DNA of 64,000 nucleotides, from contig NZ_LT629960.1 of assembly GCF_900104605.1 (NCBI RefSeq), positions 930,001 through 994,000 of the forward strand, written 5' to 3'. Position 1 is the first letter of the stretch; each line of letters opens with the position of its first letter. This stretch comes from Tidjanibacter massiliensis. Its GTDB lineage: Bacteria > Bacteroidota > Bacteroidia > Bacteroidales > Rikenellaceae. The notes beneath the pieces are model-generated. The model was not told the origin of the DNA. It saw only the letters and a list, made by a program, of their open reading frames with translations, and did no database searches. Positions 24,708 through 33,118 of this stretch are shown here, in pieces. Both the position numbers and the translations under genes were made by a program.

Positions 24708-25985
24708 TTAAGAGCCCTGTACGTCGGGTGCGGCATACTTCGGGGCTTTGTCCGTATTCTTGGTGATGTTTTTGGCAAGGGGAATGGAGAGCAACTCCAC
24801 GGCACCGACGATGACCAGTGCGAATTTCAGTGCGAAATCCTCCGACACGTAGGTCGCCAACACGATGAAAAGCACCAACCCTATCGCCCGGCCCGCATAG
24901 AGACCCAGCTCATGGTTCATGATGTAGGCGTATTCGTTGCGGTGCTCCTGATGCGACACCACGTCTATCGTCCGGAGCTGTATCGGATTGTAGGCGAGGT
25001 CGTGCAGCGGCTGGAAGAAGATTTTGCACAGCACGAACACAATTACGCCCACGGCCGAAAAGAGCGCCGCATTGACGAGCGTTCCGATAAAGAAGATGAC
25101 GATACCCACGGCGAATACCGCAATACGGTCCTTGGGTTTGGTGACGCGGCCCAGCACATAGACGATGACGGCCGTTATCAGTCCGCCAATACCCTGTATG
25201 AGACCGAGTTCGCCCTCACTGCCCACAAGCCGCAGGATAAGGATGGCAGGAGCGGTGACCAGGAAACCCTGAATGAGCCCTTTCAGTGCGGCCAGGCCAA
25301 TCATCTTCTTCCACAACCGGTTGAATTTAAAATAAAGGAATTTCTTCTGTGCCGGATTGGTGAATTTCCCGCGCGAGAGGGCAATGCAGGCAAGGATGCA
25401 GATGCCGAGCGTCACGAAAGTGACTATCTGATACGCCTTGTTGATGTCCATCGTACTTCCGAAGAAACCCGTTCCGGAGGCTTTGGCGAGGAAACCGCCC
25501 ACAGCGAGCGGAACGAGAATGGAGCATACCGAGAAGAAGAACGATTCGAGGCCGTAGAAGTAGTTACGGTTGTCGTCCGTCGTCGAGTTGAGCGCGAGCA
25601 GATAACGGTTCGTCCAGAAGAAACCGACCGAAACGCCGAGCAGCAGGCCCGAAAGAACAAGTTCCCACAATCCTACGGCCTGGACGGTCATCATCACCAA
25701 CAGCGAGATACCGCTCACGAGAATACCGAACATATAGAGCGTCCGGACATTTATCCGTTTCAGTAGAAAACCGTTGATAAGCGACGACAGCACGATGCCC
25801 GTGTACTGCGCGAGCTGATACACGGCCACGAAGGAGGGATTGTTCGTATTGCGCATGATGTACGCCCCGACGAATATCTCTATGACGGGGAGTACGAATG
25901 CGAAACAGAGGTTCGTGATGAGCAGCACCTTCATGTTGTGGGGCTGCCGGCGGAAATACTGGAATTCGTTGAGGAATTTTGCCAT
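24708..25985 (-). CDS. MFS transporter of the polysaccharide locus
   Basis: 425 residues with about twelve membrane helices, the first starting NMKVLLITNLCFAFVLPVIE, and a cytoplasmic loop between helices 6 and 7 (FTNPAQKKFLYFKFNRLWKK). It belongs to the major facilitator superfamily. Lying between GH130 and the periplasmic enzyme, it most likely carries the oligosaccharide across the inner membrane to the cytoplasmic phosphorylase, as in other GH130 loci of Bacteroidetes. There are 98 non-coding bases to the GH130 stop and 15 to the next gene. Substrate is inferred from context only. Confidence 0.85.
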   Translation of the reverse strand: MAKFLNEFQYFRRQPHNMKVLLITNLCFAFVLPVIEIFVGAYIMRNTNNPSFVAVYQLAQYTGIVLSSLINGFLLKRINVRTLYMFGILVSGISLLVMMTVQAVGLWELVLSGLLLGVSVGFFWTNRYLLALNSTTDDNRNYFYGLESFFFSVCSILVPLAVGGFLAKASGTGFFGSTMDINKAYQIVTFVTLGICILACIALSRGKFTNPAQKKFLYFKFNRLWKKMIGLAALKGLIQGFLVTAPAILILRLVGSEGELGLIQGIGGLITAVIVYVLGRVTKPKDRIAVFAVGIVIFFIGTLVNAALFSAVGVIVFVLCKIFFQPLHDLAYNPIQLRTIDVVSHQEHRNEYAYIMNHELGLYAGRAIGLVLFIVLATYVSEDFALKFALVIVGAVELLSIPLAKNITKNTDKAPKYAAPDVQGS

Positions 25986-26083
25986 GATATTTCTATAAGA
26001 TTTTCGACATTGGCGGTTTTCACGCTCCGGAACAGACCGGTCCGTAGCTCATAAGGCATACGAAATTACCGGTACGACTCCGG

Positions 26084-27130
26084 CTACACGTTCAGCGTGG
26101 CCAGAACTTCACGGATGGAGAGGGTGGCCCCGCAGATGACTTCGTCGCTCGCCCCGTAATACATGTGTATCGTATCCCCTTCCACATACTGTCCGTTGGT
26201 GAAGACGACGTTTCCGAAGAAGCCCGTCTTTTCGTAGGGTGCCGTAGGTTCCATGATGGGCTCGTCGCTCCGTGCAAGCACTTTCGCAGGATTCTCGAGG
26301 TCGAGAAGCAGCGCCCCGAGGCAGTAACGGTTGTTGCCGTCGGCTCCATGGTATATCTCGAGCCACCCCTTCTCGGTACGGACGGGGGCGGCTCCGGCCC
26401 CCACGCGGGCGGAATCCCACCGCCCCTCGCGCGTTACGGCAATGCACCGGTGATTCCCCCAGTGCAGGCGGTCGGGCGACTCGGCAAGCCAGATGTAGTT
26501 GCCGCCGAGCTCCGGACTGCTCGGACGGTGGAAGGCATAATATTTCCCGCCGACCGTCGATTCAAAAAGGGCGCAGTCCTTGTTATGCGGAGGGAATATC
26601 ATACCCTTGCGTTCGAGGGTTTTGAAATCGCGGGTAGCTATCAGCCCCACCCCTACAGCAACGGGCGAAACCTCCGTAAAGGTCAGGAAATAACCGTCAT
26701 CCATGGTAGCGACGCGACAATCCTCTATACCGAATGATTCGAGGGGCCCCTTGCCGTAAATCGGCCGGTAATCGGCATCCTCGTAGAAATGCACCCCGTC
26801 GTCGCTGAAGACGGGACGCAGGTAAGAGAGCGTCGTCAGATAGTTCTGTCCGTTGTATTTGATGACCCGCGGGTCGGAGGCGTCGAGCCGGCTGTCATCC
26901 TTGTCGAAAGACAACACCTCTATCTCGTCCCGGTCGTTGTATATGGGGAAACTGATGCGCCCCTCCTCCTGCCGCGGCCTTTCGGCCACCCTGAGCAGCA
27001 GTCCCGTACGGCCGCCGAGGCGGAAGACACCGGGATTGAGCAGACAGACTATCTCCATCCCGCCAATGCCGGGACGAAGGTCGGACGGTCTGAGAATGGG
27101 ATTTTCCGGAAACCTTTTTGCAATATCCAT
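26084..27130 (-). CDS. GH130 family beta-mannoside phosphorylase
   Basis: 348 residues, a complete five-bladed beta-propeller of glycoside hydrolase family 130, whose members mainly phosphorolyse beta-1,4-linked mannosides (for example Man-GlcNAc or mannobiose) in the cytoplasm to release mannose 1-phosphate. There is no signal peptide. The proton-donor Asp is seen in SFGIEDCRVA (Asp137). Probable phosphate- and sugar-binding blocks are LLLRVAERPR, ASDPRVI, FHRPSSPELGGNYIW and IYHGADG. First gene of the leftward locus; a -7 element at 27213 and a leader hairpin at 27141 lie upstream. The exact acceptor specificity is not decided by sequence. Confidence 0.9.
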   Translation of the reverse strand: MDIAKRFPENPILRPSDLRPGIGGMEIVCLLNPGVFRLGGRTGLLLRVAERPRQEEGRISFPIYNDRDEIEVLSFDKDDSRLDASDPRVIKYNGQNYLTTLSYLRPVFSDDGVHFYEDADYRPIYGKGPLESFGIEDCRVATMDDGYFLTFTEVSPVAVGVGLIATRDFKTLERKGMIFPPHNKDCALFESTVGGKYYAFHRPSSPELGGNYIWLAESPDRLHWGNHRCIAVTREGRWDSARVGAGAAPVRTEKGWLEIYHGADGNNRYCLGALLLDLENPAKVLARSDEPIMEPTAPYEKTGFFGNVVFTNGQYVEGDTIHMYYGASDEVICGATLSIREVLATLNV

Positions 27131-27140
27131 ATGCTTGTGT

Positions 27141-27159
27141 ATTATTGGTTGTCAATAAT
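27141..27159 (-). promoter_or_regulatory. Leader hairpin or operator before the GH130 gene
   Basis: ATTATTG (27141-27147) and CAATAAT (27153-27159) form a perfect 7-bp inverted repeat with a 5-base centre, 11 bases before the GH130 ATG and inside the predicted leader. It could be a repressor site or control translation of the whole locus. Confidence 0.4.
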
Positions 27160-27212
27160 TTCAATGCCATATCACAAGGTCCTTTTGAACGGTTAGCAGT
27201 TCCGACGGCCGG

Positions 27213-27220
27213 CAAATATA
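27213..27220 (-). promoter_or_regulatory. -7 element TATATTTG of the polysaccharide locus
   Basis: An exact TAnnTTTG on the minus strand, predicting a start near 27206 and a leader of about 75 bases. No TTG at 20 bases upstream is present, which would fit a promoter needing an activator. Confidence 0.45.
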
Positions 27221-27390
27221 AGAATTATAAAAATGCCGCCGGACATGCCGACCGCAAATAAATCCGCAAAAGCCACGACTCAGGACCGGACGGCAGTCAT
27301 TAAGGAATACAGTCAGCAAAAGACGCGCCAATCAGCGGCGGCCTCCGAATCGAAGCGCCAATCGGAGATCGCAGAAGTCCTGACGAAAGC
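27221..27390. other. Intergenic, nothing recognised
   Basis: Non-coding DNA between the PUL promoter and the terminator hairpins of the TonB-receptor-like gene. A short near-repeat containing CGCCAATC occurs twice (about 27327 and 27356). No gene seen. Confidence 0.35.
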
Positions 27391-27421
27391 GTGGCAGGCC
27401 GACATCCTTTCGGCCTGCCAC
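27391..27421. terminator. Hairpin, 12-bp perfect stem
   Basis: GTGGCAGGCCGA (27391-27402) pairs with TCGGCCTGCCAC (27410-27421). It is the second of two hairpins downstream of the leftward gene ending at 27518. Confidence 0.55.
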
Positions 27422-27465
27422 ACCCTCCTTTCGCCTCCCGACCCTTCCTATCCCGGTTCCGTCAT

Positions 27466-27514
27466 AAGATACTCCGGTCGGATTTTCCTCTGGAAAATCC
27501 GACCGGAGTATCTT
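27466..27514 (-). terminator. Terminator of the TonB-receptor-like gene, 23-bp perfect stem
   Basis: A 23-base arm (27466-27488) and its exact complement (27492-27514) flank a 3-base loop, starting 4 bases after the stop at 27518. The arm contains its own A/T-rich part, so a U-rich hairpin side is formed on the minus-strand RNA. Confidence 0.75.
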
Positions 27515-27517
27515 CAA

Positions 27518-30451
27518 CTACCTCACATGCGGAGGCGGTCCGCCGGGGCCGGGCATACCGCCCGGACGCTGCACGCCGACACTGCCCGAACCGCCTGTAT
27601 CGAAATTGTCGTACTGGCTGGCAGCACGCGTCGCTTTCTTGCCGAAATTGCGCAGGTTATAGACGAACTGCAGGGATATGTACCTGCCAATCGCGAGGTT
27701 GGTACTGTTCTGGATGTACGAGCTCTGCACCGTACGGCGGAAACTCGTATTCTGGTTGAACAGGTCGTTCACCCCGATGCTTATCTCGCCAAGCTGACTG
27801 CGGAAAACTTTCTTGCCTATATAAAGGTTGCAAAGCACATACTGTTCGTCGTACTTGTTGGTAATTCCCTTGTACTGCGTATAGGAGGCATTTCCCGTGA
27901 AGGTAATCCCTTTCCATATCACCCACTTGATGCTTGCCGAAGCATACTGGTTGACGAACCTGTCGTCGGTCCTGACGCCATTGGAGATACCGCTGGCGAT
28001 ATTGTAGCTGCCGTTGTACAGGATGGTAAAGTCGATGTTCTCGCTGATGTTGCTGCTGAGCTGCACCCCACCGTCGAAATAGTTCTCGCTGCGCATGAAC
28101 CGGGCCCCGTCGACGATATTCGGAGTCTGCGCGAAAGTAGCCCCTACATTAAAATTGAGGTTGCTGCCGAGGAACTTCACGGGCAGGCCATAACTCAGCC
28201 CCGCACGTACCGACCAGCTGTTCCCTATATTCGCATAGCGTGCATACCGCTGTCCCTGTTGCAACACATTGGTCGAGTTGGGTATCACGAACGGCCTCGA
28301 AGCGTCATAGGTCACTATCGAATCGCCTATGTAATCGGATGTGTACTCCGCCCCGAGCATCACCGTGAAGGTCTGTCCCTTCGCCACGTTGGAATTGATG
28401 TAAAAGGCGTGCAGACGGTTGGTATAGGCGGGCCTCAGCGCCGCATTGCCGCCCCTGACATAGGTGCTGTTGGAGAAATCGGGCACGTCCTGCAGTTGGG
28501 AGACCGAAGGGTTGTTCGTCCGCGAACGGGCATGTATCCGCAACGTATTCTGGGCATCGAAATTGACGTTGGCCATGGCGGAATAGACCAGGTTGTTGAA
28601 CGAATAGTTCACATAGGGTGCAACCGTGGCAGGATACTCGGTAGCATTATCGAGCGTGGAGTATTGATACATCAGCGATGCCGAGACGTTGGTCTTGCCG
28701 TCGGAATACCGGTAACCGGGCCCCGCGCGGTGAGTAAGGTACCCGCTGTTGTTCATGGTCGAAAGTTCCTCGCTCAATTCGGGCGAAATGAGTTCCAGCA
28801 CCGGGTCCCAGAGGTAAGTAAGTTTCTCCGCATCCGAATAGTCGTAGTTGATGCGGTATTCCAGATTGAGCTGCGACCTCTTGCCGAGGGGTTCGGTATA
28901 GGTCAGACCGCCGCCGAGACTGTAACTGTACGAATCGCCGGCAATGCGCTGGTTGGCCACCGAGTCGGCGACCATCCCCTCCGCATACCGCGGCAGGTAG
29001 TAATACTCTTCGACGAGCTGCAGCTCCCTGTTCTTGCTGTAACTCCCGTCGAGATTGAAGGTCAGGGTACGCCCTTGCTTCCCGAGCTTCATACGGTACA
29101 GCGCACTGAGCCCCGCATTGTATCCGGACCGGTCGCTGCCGTCGCTGCCGAGAATGCTCTGTATCGCCTCCTCCACATCGTCCTCCAGTTCGGACATGTC
29201 GGTTTGCGACGACTCCGTACCGGTATATTTCTGGTAGCGGAAATAGGGGCGGAGCATCAGGTTCTGATTGTCGTTTATCTTATAGTCTATGCGGGCATTG
29301 AAACGGTGGTTGTAATTCTCCGCACCGGAAGCGCCCGTCTCGTAGTCGTACTGGCTGCCCGGGTTCTGCCACGTCTCGTTCACGAATTCGTTCCGGTTCT
29401 TGCTGTGGTTGAAGAAATAGCTTGCCGTCACCTCCATGTTGTCACGCCTGCCCCACGTATCGCTGTAATTGACGCCTACGGCCTGAACGGTCGATATACC
29501 GTCCATCGGACGGACAAGGAAACTGCCCATGCCTCCTCTCCGGCCGCCCATTCTGCCGCCGCTGGACGAACTGCCGCCCGTATTGACCACGCCGAGAATA
29601 TCCTCGAAAGAGAAATTCTGCTGATTCAGGTTGTTGGCAAGACCGATGATGGAGATACGGCTGTCACCCTCGAAAATGTTCACGTTGCCGCCCGCAGTAT
29701 AATACTTCGGATAACCGTATGCGGCATAGAGTTTACCGAACTGCCCGCGGCGCTTGCTCTCCGAAGTGACGATATTCAGCGCCTTGTAGCCCTCACCGTC
29801 GTCGAGTCCGGTGAACTCCGCCTGGTCGCTCAGTTTGTTGAATACCTCGACGTTCTCCACTACTTCGGCAGGAAGATTCTTTATCGCCGTACTCACGTCA
29901 TCACCGAAAAACTCCTTGCCGTCCACGAACACCTTCTGAATCTCTTCGCCCTGTGCCTCCACCGTACCGTCCGCGGAAATCATGATACCCGGCATCTTTG
30001 CCAGCAGGCTCTCCGTATCGGCATCCGCAGCCACCTTGAACGCCGACGCGTTGTACACCACCGTATCGCCTTTCTGCGACGTGCGCATAGCGGGCACTTC
30101 CAGCACGACAGCCTCTATCTCATTGTCGTCGAGCCGCATCTCTATCCTGCCCAGGTCGAGTACCGGGGCCTCTACCGTTACCTCCTTTTCGAAATCGGCA
30201 TACCCGAGGAACGATACCCGAACGGTATAATCGCCGTAAGGCACGGACGCGACGGTGAAACGTCCGTTCACCTCGCTCATCGCACTCTTCGACGAACCGT
30301 CTCCTCCGACCGGCACCACCTCCACCACCGCGCCGGGCAGTGATTCGCCGTCGGCCGCATCCACGACCGTTCCCGTAATACGTCCCGGCGCAGCCGCATA
30401 CGCCTGTGCCGCCGTCAGCAACAAAACCAACAAACCTGCAAACCTTCTCAT
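27518..30451 (-). CDS. TonB-dependent-receptor-like outer-membrane beta-barrel protein
   Basis: 977 residues. Signal peptide MRRFAGLLVLLLTAAQAYAA, then a CarboxypepD_reg-like domain (about 22-105, ITGTVVDAADGESLPGAVVE), a plug-like region (ADTESLLAKMPGIMISADGT, KVFVDGKEFFGDDVSTAIKN) and a large outer-membrane barrel of the OMP_b-brl_3 type. A Gly/Arg/Met-rich loop (GGRMGGRRGGMG, about residue 300) and a Pro/Gly-rich tail (PGGMPGPGGPPPHVR) are unusual. It lacks the SusC signature and has no SusD partner. Members of this family may move siderophores, peptides or other ligands. It lies 102 bases downstream of the two-component genes, in the same direction. Confidence 0.85.
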   Translation of the reverse strand: MRRFAGLLVLLLTAAQAYAAAPGRITGTVVDAADGESLPGAVVEVVPVGGDGSSKSAMSEVNGRFTVASVPYGDYTVRVSFLGYADFEKEVTVEAPVLDLGRIEMRLDDNEIEAVVLEVPAMRTSQKGDTVVYNASAFKVAADADTESLLAKMPGIMISADGTVEAQGEEIQKVFVDGKEFFGDDVSTAIKNLPAEVVENVEVFNKLSDQAEFTGLDDGEGYKALNIVTSESKRRGQFGKLYAAYGYPKYYTAGGNVNIFEGDSRISIIGLANNLNQQNFSFEDILGVVNTGGSSSSGGRMGGRRGGMGSFLVRPMDGISTVQAVGVNYSDTWGRRDNMEVTASYFFNHSKNRNEFVNETWQNPGSQYDYETGASGAENYNHRFNARIDYKINDNQNLMLRPYFRYQKYTGTESSQTDMSELEDDVEEAIQSILGSDGSDRSGYNAGLSALYRMKLGKQGRTLTFNLDGSYSKNRELQLVEEYYYLPRYAEGMVADSVANQRIAGDSYSYSLGGGLTYTEPLGKRSQLNLEYRINYDYSDAEKLTYLWDPVLELISPELSEELSTMNNSGYLTHRAGPGYRYSDGKTNVSASLMYQYSTLDNATEYPATVAPYVNYSFNNLVYSAMANVNFDAQNTLRIHARSRTNNPSVSQLQDVPDFSNSTYVRGGNAALRPAYTNRLHAFYINSNVAKGQTFTVMLGAEYTSDYIGDSIVTYDASRPFVIPNSTNVLQQGQRYARYANIGNSWSVRAGLSYGLPVKFLGSNLNFNVGATFAQTPNIVDGARFMRSENYFDGGVQLSSNISENIDFTILYNGSYNIASGISNGVRTDDRFVNQYASASIKWVIWKGITFTGNASYTQYKGITNKYDEQYVLCNLYIGKKVFRSQLGEISIGVNDLFNQNTSFRRTVQSSYIQNSTNLAIGRYISLQFVYNLRNFGKKATRAASQYDNFDTGGSGSVGVQRPGGMPGPGGPPPHVR

Positions 30452-30553
30452 CTCTTTCTATTTTTCCTAACTGTTTCCTCTCCGTCCTTCATGCCGCGCC
30501 TCCCCGGCGGCAGCAAAAAACATTCCGTACCGCAACGGCCTCCCGGCGGTACC

Positions 30554-31309
30554 TCAGCGGATACCGGATATCCACCGTTTGAACTCCGGCACCCTCGCCT
30601 TGCTGATGACCACCTTCTCGGGAACCTCCACCGAAAGGTTCACCGAAAGCCGGTTGCCGAACCACACCGAAATATCCGCTATCGCCTCGCGCGAAATGAC
30701 GAACTGCCGGTTGGCCCGGAAAAAACCCTCCTCGGGCAACTGCGCCATGACCGCGTCCAACGTCCGGTCGAAAGGGAAATGTTCGCCTTTCAGCGTACAC
30801 ACCGCGACCTTTTCATTGCTGGAATAGAGGTAGGCGATATCCTCCGTCTTGAGCGGTATGATACGGTCCTTCACATACACGAGGAAAGCCTGCGCCCCGC
30901 GCTGGGAACGTACCAGCTCCCCTATCCGCCGCGAATACTCTCCCATGCCGGCCCGCGTCAGATGTTCCAGTTTCTCCACTGCCCGGCGCAGGTCGCTCTC
31001 CTTGATGGGTTTGAGCAGGTAGTCGATGCTGTTCACCCTGAACGCGTCGAGCGCATACTGGTCGTAAGCCGTCGTAAAGACGACCGGACACGTTATCTCC
31101 GCCTTCTCGAAGACCGAAAACGCCGAGCCGTCGGCCAAATGAATATCCATGAAGACAAGTTCCGGCGCCTCGTTCTCCGAAAACCACTCCACCGTATCGG
31201 TGACGCTTTCGAGCTGTGCGACCACCTCCATCCGGGGAAAGGTCTGCCGCAGCAGCGACACGAGGTTTACGGCGGCAGCCGTCTCGTCTTCCACTATAAC
31301 CACTCTCAT
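30554..31309 (-). CDS. LytTR family response regulator
   Basis: 251 residues. The receiver domain has the acidic pair Glu7-Asp8, the phospho-acceptor Asp55 (PELVFMDIHLADG) and Lys100 (YLLKPIK). The C-terminal LytTR DNA-binding domain (about 145-250) includes IAYLYSSNEKVAVCT and FFRANRQFVISREAI. It is a transcription factor activated by phosphorylation. Its ATG overlaps the stop of the kinase gene by 4 bases, so it is translationally coupled and the two are cognate partners. Possible targets include the TonB-receptor-like gene next downstream, by position only. Confidence 0.93.
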   Translation of the reverse strand: MRVVIVEDETAAAVNLVSLLRQTFPRMEVVAQLESVTDTVEWFSENEAPELVFMDIHLADGSAFSVFEKAEITCPVVFTTAYDQYALDAFRVNSIDYLLKPIKESDLRRAVEKLEHLTRAGMGEYSRRIGELVRSQRGAQAFLVYVKDRIIPLKTEDIAYLYSSNEKVAVCTLKGEHFPFDRTLDAVMAQLPEEGFFRANRQFVISREAIADISVWFGNRLSVNLSVEVPEKVVISKARVPEFKRWISGIR

Positions 31310-32394
31310 AACGTATCTCTCCTTTCGGCGGCGGGACCGAGGGGCAAACGCACCGTAAAGGTCTTTCCGTCGTCTATTATGTTCACATCCCGGTCGGTCA
31401 GCAGCCGATACCGGCTGGCTATGTTCTTGAGCCCTATTCCGGTTCCCTTCTCCGAATCGTCTATCTTGGGCTGCAGGGGATTGCTGACAAGCAACCAGTC
31501 GCCCCGCACGGAGATGGTGACCGTCAGCGGTTTCGTTCTCGTGATGGTATTGTGTTTCACCGCATTTTCCACGAGCGGCTGAAGCGTCAGCGACGGCAGT
31601 GTCCGGCCGAGGTACCCTTCCGGTATCTCCGCCTCGATAAACAGCTTGCCCTCGTAACGCAGTTCAAGCAGATATTTGTACGCCTCCAAAAAAGCCATCT
31701 CGTCGCGCAGCGTGGTCATGCTGCTCTTGCCCGACTGGATGATGTAACGGAAGGTGTCCGACAGCCGGTCGATATATACGAGCGCATCGTCGTTCTTGTT
31801 CTCCCGCACGAGCATGGCGAGCGAATTGAGCGAATTGAAAAAGAAATGGGGATTCATCTGGTTGATGAGTACGTCGTACCGCGACCGCAGGTTCTCGGTC
31901 TTCAGACGTTCGTTCTCGACCGTCATCCGCTGCTGCAGGACTATCAGTTCGTATATCTTGCCGTAGAGCGTCACCACCGCAAGCATGAACGAACACTTGA
32001 GCAGCACCATCGGATTGAACAGGCGCCGGGCGGCCAATATGATTTTCACGTCACCCGCACGGTTCATATAGGGAGCCAGAAAATAGACGACGACCGAGAT
32101 GACGAGAGCGGCCAGCAGCCGCTTGGGAAAACTGCGCGAGCGTATCTTGCTTTCGCTCAGATTGTGGGTGAATACAGTAAGCAGGATGAACGACACTGCC
32201 ATATAAAACAGCACTTCGAGCACCATGAACAGCGTACTGTTCTCCGACACCGGATGTTCGGACGGCATCCGCGCCGTCCGGTGCAGAATCATGAAGACGA
32301 AGTATGAAAAATTGACAATGAGGCTTACGGCAACGGCTATCAGCACGTTGATTAACACGCCCCCTGTCCTGAGCCTGCTCTTGAACATACGCAT
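31306..32394 (-). CDS. LytS-type sensor histidine kinase
   Basis: 362 residues. Four N-terminal membrane helices (about 10-145, for example LINVLIAVAVSLIVNFSYFVF) are followed by a short coiled segment (ERLKTENLRSRYD) and the His_kinase domain with the phospho-acceptor His in INQMNPHFFFNSLNSLAML. The ATPase part has the N box QPLVENAVKHNT and the G box GTGIGLKNIASR. There is no periplasmic sensor domain, so it may sense within the membrane. It pairs with the LytTR regulator that overlaps its stop. A -7 element at 32420-32427 lies just upstream. Confidence 0.93.
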   Translation of the reverse strand: MRMFKSRLRTGGVLINVLIAVAVSLIVNFSYFVFMILHRTARMPSEHPVSENSTLFMVLEVLFYMAVSFILLTVFTHNLSESKIRSRSFPKRLLAALVISVVVYFLAPYMNRAGDVKIILAARRLFNPMVLLKCSFMLAVVTLYGKIYELIVLQQRMTVENERLKTENLRSRYDVLINQMNPHFFFNSLNSLAMLVRENKNDDALVYIDRLSDTFRYIIQSGKSSMTTLRDEMAFLEAYKYLLELRYEGKLFIEAEIPEGYLGRTLPSLTLQPLVENAVKHNTITRTKPLTVTISVRGDWLLVSNPLQPKIDDSEKGTGIGLKNIASRYRLLTDRDVNIIDDGKTFTVRLPLGPAAERRDTL

Positions 32395-32419
32395 GAATTA
32401 TCGTGGGAGGAATCCGTTG

Positions 32420-32427
32420 CAAATATA
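32420..32427 (-). promoter_or_regulatory. -7 element TATATTTG of the kinase-regulator operon
   Basis: An exact TAnnTTTG on the minus strand, 25 bases before the kinase ATG at 32394. No clear -33 TTG is visible. Confidence 0.5.
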
Positions 32428-32570
32428 CAGTAACCCGACCGGACGGCCTACCCTCAGGGAGCCGAAACGGAAAAACCGGCGGTTGAACCGAAGACCCGGC
32501 CGCTGCCCGGCAAACAGACCGTATCGCAGAAAACGGCTGTACGGCAGGGCAATAACTCCATCCCCTGCAT

Positions 32571-33107
32571 TCACTCTTCCGCCCCCTCGTACCACGACGC
32601 GTACAGCATATAGTCGCGGGCCGTACGTTCGATAATCTCCTGCCGCTGCTGCGGCGTCACCTCCTTCACCCGCCGTGCCGGTACCCCGGCATATACCCCG
32701 CCGGGCTCCAGCCGGCTCCCGGCCAGCACCAGCGCGTTGGCGGCCACAATACAGCCCGTCCCGACCACGGCGTTGTCGAGCACCGTGGCCCCCATGCCTA
32801 TCAGGCACCCGTCTTCGATGACGGCACCGTGGATGATGGCGTTGTGCCCGATGGAGACATCGCTGCCTATATGCGCCTGCGACGGATGCGGCGCACCGTC
32901 GTAAAGCGTATGCACCACCGCACCGTCCTGAATATTCGTCCGGTCACCGATACGGATGCTGTTCACATCGCCGCGCAGCACCGCACCGTACCAGATGCTG
33001 CAATCGCGCCCGACGGTCACATCGCCTATCAGTACCGCCGTTTCGGCCAGAAACGTCCCTGCTCCCACTACGGGCACATGCCCGCGCACTTCCTTGATAA
33101 TCGCCAT
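32571..33107 (-). CDS. Gamma-carbonic-anhydrase family protein
   Basis: 178 residues forming a left-handed beta-helix of hexapeptide repeats (VLIGDVTVGRDCSIWYGAVL, VSIGHNAIIHGAVIEDGCLI) and a C-terminal helix. Zinc ligands typical of gamma-CA/YrdA proteins are present: His in GAVVHTL and the pair in IGHNAIIHG. The family includes true carbonic anhydrases and inactive relatives; the Glu residues needed in the archaeal enzyme are not evident, so activity is uncertain. It starts 11 bases after the aspartyl-protease-like gene and is third in the mazG operon. Confidence 0.88.
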   Translation of the reverse strand: MAIIKEVRGHVPVVGAGTFLAETAVLIGDVTVGRDCSIWYGAVLRGDVNSIRIGDRTNIQDGAVVHTLYDGAPHPSQAHIGSDVSIGHNAIIHGAVIEDGCLIGMGATVLDNAVVGTGCIVAANALVLAGSRLEPGGVYAGVPARRVKEVTPQQRQEIIERTARDYMLYASWYEGAEE

Positions 33108-33118
33108 ATTCCGTTGCG

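Noticed and set aside
27233-30343. A 1036-codon open frame on the plus strand opposite the TonB-receptor-like gene, and similar long frames opposite susC, pheT and the ABC genes
   Set aside because: They are antisense by-products of GC-rich codon use; their translations are low-complexity, rich in Arg, His and Val, with no domains, and the minus-strand genes are unmistakable.
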